This document shows, one piece after another, positions 53,981 through 63,999 of a stretch of 64,000 bases of DNA; position 1 is the stretch's first letter, and each line of letters opens with the position of its first letter. The stretch covers positions 186,001 to 250,000 of the forward strand of contig JAHCHE010000001.1 of assembly GCA_026129905.1 (NCBI GenBank), written 5' to 3'. Below the pieces are notes generated by a model, which made no database searches, was not told where the DNA came from, and saw only the letters and a program-made list of their open reading frames with translations. Source of the stretch: Bryobacteraceae bacterium. GTDB lineage: Bacteria > Acidobacteriota > Terriglobia > Bryobacterales > Bryobacteraceae. Made by a program: the position numbers and the translations under genes.

Positions 53981-56944
53981 ATGAGTAAGATTCGAATCAA
54001 TGAGCTGGCCCGGGAGCTTGAGGTGAAAACCCACGTCATCCTGGACGTCCTCCCCGAGCTTGGGATCTCGGAGAAGAAGACTCACTCCAGCTCGATCGAC
54101 CAGGACGAGGCAGACCGGGTCCGGATCCGCTTGAAGGGCGCAGCGCCCGAGCGAGAGCCGTCCGAACTGCCGGCTCGTGAATCTGAGGTATCGGTAGAAC
54201 CCGCGCCAGAGGTTCAGGCCGAACCGGAAAGGCCGGCTGCCCAGCCGATTCCCCAGGCTTTACACGTGACGCCAGTAGTGGTAGAGAGATTTGAAGCGAA
54301 GCCGGTTACTCTTCCGGCGCCACCCGAAGCGCCGGCGCCGGAAACCGCCATCAAGGCTCCGGAACCAGCCGCGCGGCGCGCGCCGTTGCGTCCTCCACTT
54401 GCGGGGATGAAGCCGGCGGCTCCTGCGCCGCCGCCCCAGGCGGCGCCGCCCACGGTCACTCCGCCGCAGCCTCCGGCGGCCCCGGTAACGCCGAGCCCGG
54501 CTGCGCCGGGCCCGGTTGCGCAGGCGCCAGTCACACAAGCGCCGCCGGCGCCTCCGCCTCCCCGAAGTGTCGCGATGCCGGCAAGACCGGTACCTCCGCC
54601 GAGACCTGGACAGATACTCTCGGGTCCCCGGCAGCCGCTTCCGCCGATTCAGCCGGGCGCCGAAGCATCCCCGCAGCCGGGCCAGCCGCCGTTGCGCCCG
54701 CAGCCTTCGATTCCCAAGCCCCTGGCCCGACGGCCCGAACGACCGCACCCGGCGGCGGCCGCTCCCACGCCGCAGAAACCGAAACCGCCTCTGGCCGGGC
54801 AGCCGGCGGCGCGCCCCGTCGTCCCTCCGCGGCCGGACCTTGTGGCGCGGCTGGCGCAACAGACCAAGATGCCCGGACAGCCTCAGCCTCGTCCCGGCAT
54901 CTTTCGCAGCCAGCCGACGCCGATCCCCGGACAGCCGATCTACCGCGGACCGATCCGGCCCGGACAGCCGCTGGTGCGCGTACCAGGACCGGCGCCCGGG
55001 CGGCGGCGGGAACCGGGCATGCCGGTCCCTGAGATCGAGCCCGCGCCATCCCCCGCGACGCCGCAAAGGCGGCACCAGGCCAAGCCCACTCGAGCCGCGA
55101 CGGGCAGGGAACGCGAACGCGATCGCGAAGGCGCTCTGCGCGGTCCGGTTCACCGTCGCTCGGAGCCTGAAGAAATCCGCGCTTCCAATCGCGACATCAC
55201 GATCTCGGAGGGCATCACCGTCAAGGAATTGTCCGAGAAGCTCGGTCTGAAAGCCGGTATCGTCATTAAGAAGCTGGTGGAGCGAAAAATCTTCGCCACC
55301 ATCAACCAGGCGCTCGACGCGAAGCTGGCCGAGGATATCGCGCGCGCCTTCGGCGCCAGCGCAAACAAAGTCAGTTACGAGGAAGAGTCCGTCCAGGATA
55401 TCGAACTCGCCGAAGAGGAGCGCGACCTGGTCAAGCGCCCGCCCGTCATCACCGTGATGGGCCACGTCGATCACGGCAAGACGTCGCTGCTCGACGCCAT
55501 CCGCGCCACCAGCGTTGCGGAACACGAAGCGGGCGGCATCACCCAGCACATTGGCGCTTACTACGTGGAGAAGAACGGCAACCGCCTCGTGTTTATCGAC
55601 ACGCCGGGCCATGAAGCGTTCACCCGCATGCGGGCCCGCGGAGCGAAGGTCACCGATATCGTGGTGCTCGTGGTGGCCGCCGACGACGGCGTGATGCCCC
55701 AGACGCTGGAAGCGATGGATCACGCCCGGGCGGCGGAAGTTCCGATCATTGTCGCGGTGAATAAGACCGACCGGCCGGACGCCAACCCCGAACGGGTCAA
55801 ACAGCAACTTGCGGACCGCGGCTTGCAGGCGGAGGACTGGGGGGGCGACACGGTGATGGTGCCGGTATCGGCCAAGACGCGCACCAACATCGACCTCCTG
55901 CTGGAAATGGTGGTCCTTGTCGCGGACATGCAGGATCTGAAGGCCAACCCGAAGCGTCCCGCCGTGGGTTCGGTGCTGGAGGCCCAACTCGATCGCGGGC
56001 GCGGCCCCGTCGCTACGGTCCTGGTGCGCAACGGCACGCTGCACGTCAGCGATCACTTCATCTGCGGCGCGGTGTTCGGCCGCGTTCGCGCGATGTTCGA
56101 CGATCGCGGCAACCCCGTCGAAGAGGCTTGGCCATCCATGCCGGTGGAGGTTCTCGGGCTGGATACCCTGCCCGAAGTCGGCGACACGCTGCAGGTTGTC
56201 ACCGACACCGCCAAGGCGAAGCAGATCGTGATTTACCGCGAGGCGAAAGCGCGCGAGCAGGCCATGGCCAAGGGCGGCCGCATGACGCTCGACAAGCTGC
56301 ACGAGCAGCTTCGGGAAGGCGAGACCAAGGAACTCAACATCATTGTCAAGACCGACGTCGGCGGCACCGCGGAAGTGGTCTCCGACACTCTCCAGAAACT
56401 GTCCAACGATAAGGTCAAAGTCCGGGTGATCCACACCGGAGTCGGCGCCATCACCGAGAGCGACGTCCTTCTGGCCAGCGCTTCCGAAGCGATCGTCGTC
56501 GGCTTCAACGTGCGGCCGGAGCGGAGCGCGTCGCAACTGGCCGAGCAGGAAAAGGTCGAGATCCGGCTGCATACGATCATTTACGAGCTGACGGATGAGA
56601 TCAAGGCGGCGATGACCGGCATGCTCGAGCCCGTCTTCCGTGAGGTGTATCGCGGCCGGGCCGAGGTCGCGCAGACGTTCCGCATCTCGAAGGTGGGCTC
56701 CATCGCCGGGTGCGTGGTGCAGGACGGCGTGATCCCGCGCGACAGCCGCATCCGGCTTCTGCGCGACAACATCGTCGTGCACACCGGCAAGATCGGCTCT
56801 CTGAAGCGCTTCAAGGACGACGCGAGCGAAGTGCGGGCCGGAATGGAATGCGGCATCGGGCTCGAGAACTACAACGACGTGAAGCCCGGCGATGTGATTG
56901 AAGCGTTTGTCACCGAGCGGGTGGCCACCGAAGGCTTTGCATAA
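53981..56944 (+). CDS. infB: Translation initiation factor IF-2
   Basis: 987 residues. The N-terminal IF2_N domain ([20 protein letters not shown]) is followed by a very long Pro/Ala/Gln linker (about residues 60-380). A second IF2_N domain ([20 protein letters not shown]) leads to the GTPase with G1 [17 protein letters not shown]3 [10 protein letters not shown] and G4 AVNKTDRP, then the C-terminal domains ending [14 protein letters not shown]. It delivers initiator tRNA to the 30S subunit. The start ATG 53981 matches the family N-terminus; ATG 53966 is possible. The usual ylxR gene between nusA and infB is missing. Confidence 0.95.
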   Translation: MSKIRINELARELEVKTHVILDVLPELGISEKKTHSSSIDQDEADRVRIRLKGAAPEREPSELPARESEVSVEPAPEVQAEPERPAAQPIPQALHVTPVVVERFEAKPVTLPAPPEAPAPETAIKAPEPAARRAPLRPPLAGMKPAAPAPPPQAAPPTVTPPQPPAAPVTPSPAAPGPVAQAPVTQAPPAPPPPRSVAMPARPVPPPRPGQILSGPRQPLPPIQPGAEASPQPGQPPLRPQPSIPKPLARRPERPHPAAAAPTPQKPKPPLAGQPAARPVVPPRPDLVARLAQQTKMPGQPQPRPGIFRSQPTPIPGQPIYRGPIRPGQPLVRVPGPAPGRRREPGMPVPEIEPAPSPATPQRRHQAKPTRAATGRERERDREGALRGPVHRRSEPEEIRASNRDITISEGITVKELSEKLGLKAGIVIKKLVERKIFATINQALDAKLAEDIARAFGASANKVSYEEESVQDIELAEEERDLVKRPPVITVMGHVDHGKTSLLDAIRATSVAEHEAGGITQHIGAYYVEKNGNRLVFIDTPGHEAFTRMRARGAKVTDIVVLVVAADDGVMPQTLEAMDHARAAEVPIIVAVNKTDRPDANPERVKQQLADRGLQAEDWGGDTVMVPVSAKTRTNIDLLLEMVVLVADMQDLKANPKRPAVGSVLEAQLDRGRGPVATVLVRNGTLHVSDHFICGAVFGRVRAMFDDRGNPVEEAWPSMPVEVLGLDTLPEVGDTLQVVTDTAKAKQIVIYREAKAREQAMAKGGRMTLDKLHEQLREGETKELNIIVKTDVGGTAEVVSDTLQKLSNDKVKVRVIHTGVGAITESDVLLASASEAIVVGFNVRPERSASQLAEQEKVEIRLHTIIYELTDEIKAAMTGMLEPVFREVYRGRAEVAQTFRISKVGSIAGCVVQDGVIPRDSRIRLLRDNIVVHTGKIGSLKRFKDDASEVRAGMECGIGLENYNDVKPGDVIEAFVTERVATEGFA

Positions 56945-56984
56945 CCGCCGCGAGGCGCCCGCGGCAGGCTCCGCGCTTCCGCTT

Positions 56985-57272
56985 ATGGCAACGATCGGCG
57001 TGATCACATTGGAGATGCGATTGGACGAATCGCACTCTCTGAAAGACAAGCGGCACGTGGTGAAGGGCCTGAAGGACCGCTTGCGCAACCGCTTCAACGT
57101 TGCCGTGGCCGAGATCGATTACCAGGACCTGTGGCAGCGGGGGCTGATTGCCGCGGTGACCGTCGCCAGCGACCGCGCGGTGGCGGAGCGAACGCTCGAC
57201 TCCGTCGAAAAGGACGCGGCGGAGACCTTGGGCCCGCTGCTGGTGGAAGCGACGGTGGAGTGGTTGGGTTGA
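56985..57272 (+). CDS. ylxP: DUF503 family protein (YlxP)
   Basis: 95 residues: ATIGVITLEMRLDESHSLKD, KRHVVKGLKDRLRNRFNVAV and AEIDYQDLWQRGLIAAVTVA define the DUF503 alpha-beta fold, a small protein almost always encoded between infB and rbfA. Its role is unproven; a link to ribosome biogenesis is presumed from the synteny. The start ATG 56985 lies 40 bp after infB; upstream in-frame codons overlap infB and are rejected. Confidence 0.9.
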   Translation: MATIGVITLEMRLDESHSLKDKRHVVKGLKDRLRNRFNVAVAEIDYQDLWQRGLIAAVTVASDRAVAERTLDSVEKDAAETLGPLLVEATVEWLG

Positions 57273-57279
57273 GGAGTCC

Positions 57280-57645
57280 ATGGAATCGCACCGGAACGAA
57301 CGGTTCGCGGAGGCGTTGCGGCAGGAATTGGAAGAGATCATTAACTATGAGCTCTCGGATCCGCGCATCGGCGAGGTGATCGTCACCGAAGTGCTGGTGG
57401 GCCCCGGCCACAAGCAGGCCCGCGTTCGCCTTTCCGTAACCGCCCCCGGCGGCCCTGAGTCCACACTGGCCGCGCTCAACGGCGCGCGCCGCCATCTTCA
57501 ACGGACGCTGTCCGGCCGCCTGGACGTGTTCCGAATTCCCGACCTGCAATTTGAATCCGACATCGAAGTGGCGTCCCCCCAGGGCGTGCAGGGTCTTCTC
57601 AAGCGGGTGCGCAGAGGCCGTCCGCGAGACCAGGGTCCGGAATGA
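57280..57645 (+). CDS. rbfA: 30S ribosome-binding factor RbfA
   Basis: 121 residues. ERFAEALRQELEEIINYELS, DPRIGEVIVTEVLVGPGHKQ, ARVRLSVTAPGGPESTLAAL and RLDVFRIPDLQFESDIEV give the KH-type fold of RbfA. It acts in late 16S rRNA processing and cold adaptation. GAGGAG precedes the ATG, 8 bp after ylxP. The C-terminus is a short basic tail (LLKRVRRGRPRDQ). Confidence 0.9.
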   Translation: MESHRNERFAEALRQELEEIINYELSDPRIGEVIVTEVLVGPGHKQARVRLSVTAPGGPESTLAALNGARRHLQRTLSGRLDVFRIPDLQFESDIEVASPQGVQGLLKRVRRGRPRDQGPE

Positions 57646-57745
57646 GCGCCGGCAGCCCAGCGGCCGCCCCGACGCCGTCCGCCGTTCCGGCCGGCTCACC
57701 GCGCGGGAGGTTCGCCGTCGGGGGCGCAAAAATACTGCTCGTGAA

Positions 57746-58711
57746 ATGAAACATTTTGTGGTACTTTTGTGTTTGGCTCCTCTGGTCGCGAGGGGCGGCG
57801 AGGAACTCCGGCTCTCGTCCAGCCTTGACGCGATGGGTACGACGTTCACCGTCGTTGCCTACGACGAGGACCGGCAGAAGCTGGAAGCATCGGTCGATCA
57901 GGTTTTTGAGGAAGTGCGGCGGCTGGACTCGCTTCTCTCCAACTACAAGAAAGACAGCGAGTGGAGTCGAATTAACCGGGAGGCTTCGTCGCGCCCGGTG
58001 CGGATCTCCGCCGAGCTTTACCGGCTGCTCGAGCAATGCGTCGGGTACAGCCGCGCCAGCGACGGAGCTTTCGATATCACGGTCGGGCCGCTCGTCAAGA
58101 CCTGGGGATTTTACAAGGGCTCGGGACGGCTTCCGCACCGGGCCGAGATCCGGCAGGCGCTGGCCCGGACCGGTTACAAGGGCATCCGCCTCGATCCGGC
58201 CGAACAGTCGGTGCGGTTCGACAGACCCGGCATGGAGATCGATCCTGGCGGCATCGGTAAAGGCTACGCGGTGGACCGGATGGTGGAGGGCCTCCGCTCG
58301 AATGGGATACGTTCGGCGATGATCACAGCCGGAGGCAGCAGCATCTACGCGATCGGCGCCCCGCCGGCGCAGGAGGGATGGAAGGTGAAGATCCGCCACC
58401 CGCGCTCGCCCGGGAAGACGATCGAGGAGATTGCGCTGCGGGACGAGTCGATGTCGACGTCGGGCAGTTCGGAGAAGTTCTTCGTCGCCGGGGGCAAGGT
58501 GTACAGCCATATTTTCGATCCCCGGACCGGGTATCCGGCTACGGGGACGCTTTCGGTTTCGGTGGTTGCTCCCCGGACGATTGACAGCGAGGCTTGGACG
58601 AAGCCGTTCTTCATTCGCGGGCGCGAGTGGGCGGCGCGGCGCAAACCCGCGGGGTTTCGCGTGTACATTTGCGAGGACAAGGTGGAACGGGCATGCGAAT
58701 GGCTCCCATGA
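57746..58711 (+). CDS. apbE: FAD:protein FMN transferase ApbE
   Basis: 321 residues. A hydrophobic N-terminus (KHFVVLLCLAPLVARGGEEL) suggests export. The ApbE fold shows SSLDAMGTTFTVVAYDEDRQ, RLDSLLSNYKKDSEWSRINR, GAFDITVGPLVKTWGF, EIDPGGIGKGYAVDRMVEGL, DESMSTSGSSEKFF (the usual metal-binding/transfer segment) and YSHIFDPRTGYPATG. It attaches FMN covalently to Thr of target proteins such as the Rnf/Nqr subunits; no target gene is in the window. It is separated from rbfA by 100 bp and overlaps hemE by ATGA. Confidence 0.9.
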   Translation: MKHFVVLLCLAPLVARGGEELRLSSSLDAMGTTFTVVAYDEDRQKLEASVDQVFEEVRRLDSLLSNYKKDSEWSRINREASSRPVRISAELYRLLEQCVGYSRASDGAFDITVGPLVKTWGFYKGSGRLPHRAEIRQALARTGYKGIRLDPAEQSVRFDRPGMEIDPGGIGKGYAVDRMVEGLRSNGIRSAMITAGGSSIYAIGAPPAQEGWKVKIRHPRSPGKTIEEIALRDESMSTSGSSEKFFVAGGKVYSHIFDPRTGYPATGTLSVSVVAPRTIDSEAWTKPFFIRGREWAARRKPAGFRVYICEDKVERACEWLP

Positions 58712-59730
58712 CTAGCCGATTCCTTGACGCCTGCCGGCGGCGGCCGACCGATGTTCGGCCGGTGTGGTTCATGCGGCAGGCGGGCCGGTACATGAAGGCG
58801 TACCGGGAAATACGGTCGAAACACGGCATCCTGGAGATCTGCAAGCGGCCGCACCTGGCGGCGGCGGTCACGCTTCAGCCGGTGGAGATTCTGGACGTGG
58901 ACGCGGCCATCATCTTCGCCGACCTGCTGCTGCCGGTGGAGCCGATGGGACTGAAACTGAAGTTCGTGACCGGCGAAGGGCCGGTGATCGATAATCCCGT
59001 CCGCACGTCGGACGATATCGACACGCTCTCGATCTCGAACACGGATGAACTGGGCTACGTCGGCGAGGCCATTCAGCTCGTGGTGAAGGCGCTGGCCGGC
59101 CGCGTGCCGGTGATCGGTTTTGTCGGCGCGCCGTTCACCGTGGCCAGCTACATGATCGAGGGCGGCGCGTCCAAGAGCTTTCTTGCCACGAAGCGGATGA
59201 TGTATTCCGACGAGACGCTCTGGCGCCGCCTGATGGGCAAACTGGTGGACGTGCTCGGACCGTTCGCCATTCACCAGGTAACCGCCGGCGCGCGCGCCAT
59301 CCAGGTGTTCGATAGCTGGGCCGGCGCGCTCGGACCGGACGACTACGTCCGCTACGTGGCGCCCTACTCCCGGGCCCTCATCGAGCGCATCCGCTCCACC
59401 GGCGTCCCGGTGATCCACTTCGGCACCGGCACGGGGGGGTTCTTCCGCGAGCTGCACGCCGCCGGCGGCGACGTGTTGGGCGTCGACTGGCGCGTCAATG
59501 TCGACCAAGCGTGGATGGACATCAGCTATCGCGCGGCGATACAGGGCAATCTCGACCCGGCCGTTCTGTTCGCGCCCCTGCCGGAGCTTCGCGCCCGCGT
59601 CCACGAGCTGCTCAAGCGAACCGGCTCCCGACCGGGGCACATCTTCAACCTCGGCCACGGCATTCTGCCGGAGACTCCGCAGGCGAACGTAAAAGCCGTT
59701 GTCGATATCGTCCGCGAGTTCCCGCTCTGA
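58708..59730 (+). CDS. hemE: Uroporphyrinogen decarboxylase HemE
   Basis: 340 residues. Converts uroporphyrinogen III to coproporphyrinogen III in cytosolic haem synthesis. The fingerprint DVRPVWFMRQAGRYMKAYRE is at the N-terminus, with DLLLPVEPMGLKLKFVTGEG, GFVGAPFTVASYMIEGG, QVFDSWAGALGPDDY and LDPAVLFAPLPELRARVHEL. The glycine-rich FNLGHGILPETP lies near the C-terminus. The start ATG 58708 is set by the ATGA overlap with apbE; ATG 58693 is possible. Confidence 0.95.
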   Translation: MTSRFLDACRRRPTDVRPVWFMRQAGRYMKAYREIRSKHGILEICKRPHLAAAVTLQPVEILDVDAAIIFADLLLPVEPMGLKLKFVTGEGPVIDNPVRTSDDIDTLSISNTDELGYVGEAIQLVVKALAGRVPVIGFVGAPFTVASYMIEGGASKSFLATKRMMYSDETLWRRLMGKLVDVLGPFAIHQVTAGARAIQVFDSWAGALGPDDYVRYVAPYSRALIERIRSTGVPVIHFGTGTGGFFRELHAAGGDVLGVDWRVNVDQAWMDISYRAAIQGNLDPAVLFAPLPELRARVHELLKRTGSRPGHIFNLGHGILPETPQANVKAVVDIVREFPL

Positions 59731-59734
59731 CGAC

Positions 59735-60616
59735 ATGCGCCAGGCGGTTTTGTTGCTCGCGCACGGCGCTCCGGAGCGCCTGGAGGACATCCCGGCCTAC
59801 CTGGCCAATATCCGGGGCGGCCGCGGGCCGTCGGACCAGATCGTCGAGGAAGTCTCGCGTCGCTACGCGGAAATCGGCGGGAGTTCGCCACTCCTGCGGC
59901 ACACGCGAAGCCAGGCCGAAGCCTTGGAACGCGCCCTTGGGTTGCCCGTCTACTTCGGCATGCGCAACTGGCATCCCTACATCCGCGAGACGCTGGCCAG
60001 CATCCAGGCCGACGGCGTCGAGCGGCTGACCGCCGTCTGCCTGGCCCCGCAGTACTCGAAGCTGAGCGTCGGCTTCTACTTCCGTAGGACGCAGGAGGCC
60101 AAGGAGGCGCTGGGCTACAAGGGCGAAATTGCCTGGACCAAGAGCTTTCACGACCACCCGGGGTTGATCGAGGCCTTCTACGAGAAGCTGGCGCCGCTGC
60201 TGCCCGCCGAACGCGTCCTGTTCACCGCCCACAGCCTTCCGGAGAGGATCCTCGAGAAGGCGGACCCCTACGACAAGGAAGCGAAAGCCACCGCGCGCGC
60301 GGTGGCGAAACGCGCGGACCTGGAGGCCTGGGACTTCGCGTACCAGAGCCAGGGAATGACCGATGAGGCGTGGCTGGGGCCGACGGTGGAGGCAACTCTG
60401 GACGGCTACGCCGGCGCCGGCGTCCGGGAGGTGGTCCTGGCGCCGATCGGGTTCGTGTCCGACCACGTCGAGATTGCGTACGACGTCGATATCCAGTTCC
60501 GGCAATACGCCGAGCGGCTCGGCATCGCGCTCCGGCGGCCGGACTCGCTGAACGATTCCCCAACCTTCATCGCCGCGCTCACCGGCGTCGTACGGGAAAA
60601 ACTGGTGGCCCGCTGA
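59735..60616 (+). CDS. hemH: Ferrochelatase HemH
   Basis: 293 residues, somewhat shorter than usual (about 310-350). AVLLLAHGAPERLEDIPAYL opens the first chelatase half. The conserved His region RVLFTAHSLPERILEKADPY and the segment AYQSQGMTDEAWLGPTVEAT are the second half, with VVLAPIGFVSDHVEIAYDVD carrying the metal-inserting His/Glu. It inserts Fe2+ into protoporphyrin IX (or, in the coproporphyrin pathway, into coproporphyrin). It lies 4 bp after hemE. The neighbouring HemY-like oxidase fits either pathway. Confidence 0.9.
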   Translation: MRQAVLLLAHGAPERLEDIPAYLANIRGGRGPSDQIVEEVSRRYAEIGGSSPLLRHTRSQAEALERALGLPVYFGMRNWHPYIRETLASIQADGVERLTAVCLAPQYSKLSVGFYFRRTQEAKEALGYKGEIAWTKSFHDHPGLIEAFYEKLAPLLPAERVLFTAHSLPERILEKADPYDKEAKATARAVAKRADLEAWDFAYQSQGMTDEAWLGPTVEATLDGYAGAGVREVVLAPIGFVSDHVEIAYDVDIQFRQYAERLGIALRRPDSLNDSPTFIAALTGVVREKLVAR

Positions 60617-62022
60617 TGCCTTCGGTGGCGATTGTCGGCGGCGGCATCTCCGGGCTCGCGACGGCCTACTACCTGTCCCGGCGCGGCATCGGCTGCACGC
60701 TCATCGAGCGGCGGCCGCGGCTTGGCGGCGTGATTACGACGGAAGTAGTGGATGGCTGCGTCATCGAGGGCGGCCCCGACAGTTTCCTGGCGGCCAAGCC
60801 TTGGGCGATGCGCCTCATTCAGGACTTGGGCCTGGCCGGCGAGGTCATCGGGTCCAACGACCATCTGCGCGTGACCTACCTGTGGAAAGGCGGACGGCTG
60901 GTTCCGCTGCCCGACGGCTTGATGCTGATGGTACCGACCCGAATCATGCCGATGATCACGACGCGCGTGGTCGGTTGGCCGACGAAGATCCGCATGGGGC
61001 TGGAGTATTTCCGCGGCCGCCGAGCGGGGCACGATGCCGACCGGAGCGTGGCGGAGTTCGTGGAAGATCACTACGGGCTTGAAGCCGTCGATTATCTCGC
61101 GGAGCCGCTCCTGGCCGGCGTCTACGGAGGCAGCCCGCACCGGCTCGCCGTCGGCAGCGTGCTGAACCGGTTCGTGGACCTCGAGCGGGAATACGGCAGC
61201 CTGACCCGCGGCGTGCTGGCCGAACGACGCAAGGCGGCCGCACCGGCGGCGGGCGCGCCGCTGTTCCAGACGCTGAGGGACGGATTGGGCCGGCTGGTGG
61301 AAGCGGTGGAACGGGCCATCGCCCCGTCCACCGAGGTGGTTCACGCGGAGACGGGGGCTATCGTACGCGACGGGGACGGCTTCCGCGTGCGGTTCGGGGG
61401 CCAGTGGACGTTGTTCTCCCACGTGGTTCTGGCTTGTCGCGCCTATGAAGCCGGAGAGCTTGTGCGCAGCGTGGAACCGGAACTGGGCGCCTTGCTGCGA
61501 TCGATTCCCTACAGTTCTTCCATGACGGTGGCGCTCGGTTACGAACGCAGCACGTTCCGCCATCCTCTCAACGGCTTCGGCTTCCTGGTCCCGCGGCGCG
61601 AGCGCGGGCGCATGATCGCCTGCACCTGGATGGGAACCAAGTTCGAGAACCGGGTAAGCCCCGACCGGGTTGTGCTGCGCTGCTTCCTGGGCGGTTCCGA
61701 AGATCCCCGGATTCTGGACGAGCCGGACGAATCCGTGGTGGAGATCGTGCGCGCGGAATTGCGGACAATCATGGGCGTCGGCGAAGAGCCCGTATTCACC
61801 AGGATTTCGCGCTGGCCTCAATCGATGGCGCAATACACGGTGGGGCACCAGAAGCGCCTGGCCGAGATCGAGGAGCGCGCCAAAGCCGTGCCCGGAATTC
61901 ACCTGACGGGAAACGCCTACTACGGCATCGGCATTCCCGATTGCGTCCGCATGGGCAAGGAAGTGGCGGAACGGATCGCCGGATCGCGGCCCGTGACCGG
62001 GACACGTGCGTCCGCGCGCTAG
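60616..62022 (+). CDS. hemY: Protoporphyrinogen/coproporphyrinogen oxidase, HemY type
   Basis: 468 residues, an FAD enzyme. The N-terminal SVAIVGGGISGLATAYYLSR and RRPRLGGVITTEVVDGCVIE are the FAD fold of the PPO/CgoX group. AEPLLAGVYGGSPHRLAVGS is the family signature near residue 170, and the C-terminal FAD contact reads GIHLTGNAYYGIGIPDCVRM. The oxygen-dependent HemY/CgoX group oxidises proto- or coproporphyrinogen. It begins on the last base of the hemH stop (TGATG), so the two are tightly coupled. Tail-to-tail 4-bp overlap with the next minus-strand gene. Confidence 0.9.
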   Translation: MPSVAIVGGGISGLATAYYLSRRGIGCTLIERRPRLGGVITTEVVDGCVIEGGPDSFLAAKPWAMRLIQDLGLAGEVIGSNDHLRVTYLWKGGRLVPLPDGLMLMVPTRIMPMITTRVVGWPTKIRMGLEYFRGRRAGHDADRSVAEFVEDHYGLEAVDYLAEPLLAGVYGGSPHRLAVGSVLNRFVDLEREYGSLTRGVLAERRKAAAPAAGAPLFQTLRDGLGRLVEAVERAIAPSTEVVHAETGAIVRDGDGFRVRFGGQWTLFSHVVLACRAYEAGELVRSVEPELGALLRSIPYSSSMTVALGYERSTFRHPLNGFGFLVPRRERGRMIACTWMGTKFENRVSPDRVVLRCFLGGSEDPRILDEPDESVVEIVRAELRTIMGVGEEPVFTRISRWPQSMAQYTVGHQKRLAEIEERAKAVPGIHLTGNAYYGIGIPDCVRMGKEVAERIAGSRPVTGTRASAR

Positions 62023-62663
62023 AAGGTCCTCGGGCTTGGCAGCGGTTCAACCTTCAGCTTGTCCATGATATCGGCGACGTAGTTGCGAGTCTCCGGTATC
62101 GGAGGCAGTCCTCCGTATGTGTCCACCCGCCCCGGTCCGGCGTTATACGCCGCCAGCGCCAGGCCGATATTACCCGCATACCGATCCAGCATCAGACCGA
62201 GAAACCTCGCCCCGGCCGAGATATTCTCCTTGGGATCGAACGGGTCCTGAACCCCGAGATCGGCCGCCGTGCCCGGCATGAGCTGCATCAGGCCCTGGGC
62301 GCCCTTTGGGGAAACCGCGCACGGCTGAAAATCCGACTCGCGGCTGATGACGGCCCGCAACAGGTCCGGCGTAAAGCCTTCCCGCCTTGCCGTATCCTCG
62401 ATATACGCCTGAAGCTGGGCGGGGGGTATGCGTTCACACCCCTGCGAGACTTCGTCAACCATGTCCGCCTCCGTTAGCCAGCGCGTCGTAAACCAGCCGT
62501 CCGGCGACGCCTTCACGCTGGCTGCCTGAACGGCAATCGACGCTTTCTGTTTGGAGATCGAGCTTTCCATTGCGCGCCGCATCGCGTCGTAAGGATCGGG
62601 CGTCTGGCTGAACGCCTCGGCGGCGAGGGTCAGGTTGCAGAGGAGAAGGGCGCGCCATTGCAT
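62019..62663 (-). CDS. Lytic transglycosylase (SLT domain)
   Basis: 214 residues. Signal QWRALLLCNLTLAAEAFSQ, then the goose-lysozyme-like SLT domain at about residues 100-200: catalytic Glu in LLRAVISRESDFQPCAVSPK, GAQGLMQLMPGTAADLGVQD, NISAGARFLGLMLDRYAGNI, and LALAAYNAGPGRVDTYGG. It cleaves the MurNAc-GlcNAc bond with 1,6-anhydro formation. The start ATG 62663 is chosen because a signal peptide follows; no strong ribosome site is evident. Confidence 0.85.
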   Translation of the reverse strand: MQWRALLLCNLTLAAEAFSQTPDPYDAMRRAMESSISKQKASIAVQAASVKASPDGWFTTRWLTEADMVDEVSQGCERIPPAQLQAYIEDTARREGFTPDLLRAVISRESDFQPCAVSPKGAQGLMQLMPGTAADLGVQDPFDPKENISAGARFLGLMLDRYAGNIGLALAAYNAGPGRVDTYGGLPPIPETRNYVADIMDKLKVEPLPSPRTF

Positions 62664-62727
62664 CAAGGAGTGAATCGGCCTCGAGACGACGGAACTACAG
62701 GCTTGAAAGCAGCCGCGGCGAAGCGGC

Positions 62728-63999
62728 TTACGGCTCCACCCGCCAGAGCATTCGCAAGCCCTTGTCAACGATAGGGTTTTTGGCGTACCAATGCAGGACG
62801 CCTTGCCCGCGTTGCTGCTCGTTCACCAGGATCTGCATAAAGGCCTTCTTTCGCTTGCGGTCGAAGACCGGGTCCATTCGCTTCGCCTGCTCCACCAGTC
62901 CGGGCGACGGTCCGGCTTTTTGCATCGTGGCGCGAAACTCCGCCCGTTTGTTGCCGAACTCGAGAGCATAAAACTCCAGCCCGACAATGAAGTGGTCGAC
63001 GGGCTGATCGTACCGCTCCAGCCGCACCACGCGCCCGATGACGGTGGCGCCTCGCGGAACGACGATGCTGGCGCCCTCCTTCACCGTGCTGGCCACCACC
63101 GCGTGAACCGGGTCGCCCAGCGCCGCCCGCTGCGGGTCGATGGCGGCCTCGAGCGTCAGCTCAAGGTCGGTTCGCGGCGCAAGCCTCAAGCTCTCGACCC
63201 CGGCCGCCAGTTGCGGCGCCTCGCCGGGCGTCTCTTGAAACGAGATGCTCGATTCGCCGACGTACTGCCGGCACTGGCTGAAGGTCGCCCGGTTGCGCGT
63301 GGCGTCTCCGGTCAGGCTGACCATATTCAGTTCCGACGCGGCCGGCAACAGAAAGCTGGTGCTGCCGATCTCCATTCGCTCATACCGCATCTCGTCGGTG
63401 GTGAGCGCCACGCCGAGTTCCTCCGGGATGTCGTCCACCTCGACCTTGAGTCTCGCGACGTCCAGCGTTTCGGCGTCCGCCCAGAACGAGCCGTAGAACG
63501 GCACCAGCGCCTCCCGCGGCTGCACCCGCAGCCGGTACGTGCTCCGCTCCGCCGGCACATCGAAGTCATAGCGATAGGTCCGTTTTCCGTCGAGCGTCTC
63601 CTCGCCTTTGAACTCGAACGCCGGCGCGCGCGACAGGAAGACGTTGCGGGCGTGCAGGCCGAACGCGCCGTTGCCGATGGTCCCCCGCTGGACCATGTCG
63701 GTGACGTCCCGTTCCTCAAAGCGGGCCGAGTCCGGCCAGGCGAAGAGCTCGCGGTCCCCCACCAGGCCGACTTCCAGGCGCAGCGTGTCGAGCGGCTGCA
63801 TCTCGGATTTCGCATCCGGCCTCCGGCTCCGCTGGATCGTTTGGACGCAGATATAATCGGGCAGGCGATCCAGGTTCTGCTTCGCTCTCTCCTGGATTTG
63901 GCCCAGCAACTCGTCCGCTTCGAGCGGCGACTGGCCCTCCATCGCCACGCCCGCCGCCCAGACCAGGCACAACGCGATCCTCCACCCCATGGTCCACAT
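62728..63999 (-). CDS. Secreted acidobacterial protein, unknown function (start at window edge)
   Basis: 423 residues from the first visible ATG (63999); a second ATG at 63990 (MGWRIALCLVWAAGVAMEGQ) gives a cleaner signal peptide and may be the true start. Upstream DNA is not in the window. Blocks include ERAKQNLDRLPDYICVQTIQ, LEVGLVGDRELFAWPDSARF, VPAERSTYRLRVQPREALVP, YGSFWADAETLDVARLKVEV and a late basic beta domain (VVASTVKEGASIVVPRGATV). Proteins like this, with a DYxCxQTxxR motif early in the chain, are frequent in Solibacter-type genomes with no assigned role. Confidence 0.6.
   Translation of the reverse strand: MWTMGWRIALCLVWAAGVAMEGQSPLEADELLGQIQERAKQNLDRLPDYICVQTIQRSRRPDAKSEMQPLDTLRLEVGLVGDRELFAWPDSARFEERDVTDMVQRGTIGNGAFGLHARNVFLSRAPAFEFKGEETLDGKRTYRYDFDVPAERSTYRLRVQPREALVPFYGSFWADAETLDVARLKVEVDDIPEELGVALTTDEMRYERMEIGSTSFLLPAASELNMVSLTGDATRNRATFSQCRQYVGESSISFQETPGEAPQLAAGVESLRLAPRTDLELTLEAAIDPQRAALGDPVHAVVASTVKEGASIVVPRGATVIGRVVRLERYDQPVDHFIVGLEFYALEFGNKRAEFRATMQKAGPSPGLVEQAKRMDPVFDRKRKKAFMQILVNEQQRGQGVLHWYAKNPIVDKGLRMLWRVEP

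Noticed and set aside
54260-57097. 945-codon minus-strand open frame opposite infB
   Set aside because: Antisense to IF-2; arises from the Pro/Ala-rich linker and high GC.
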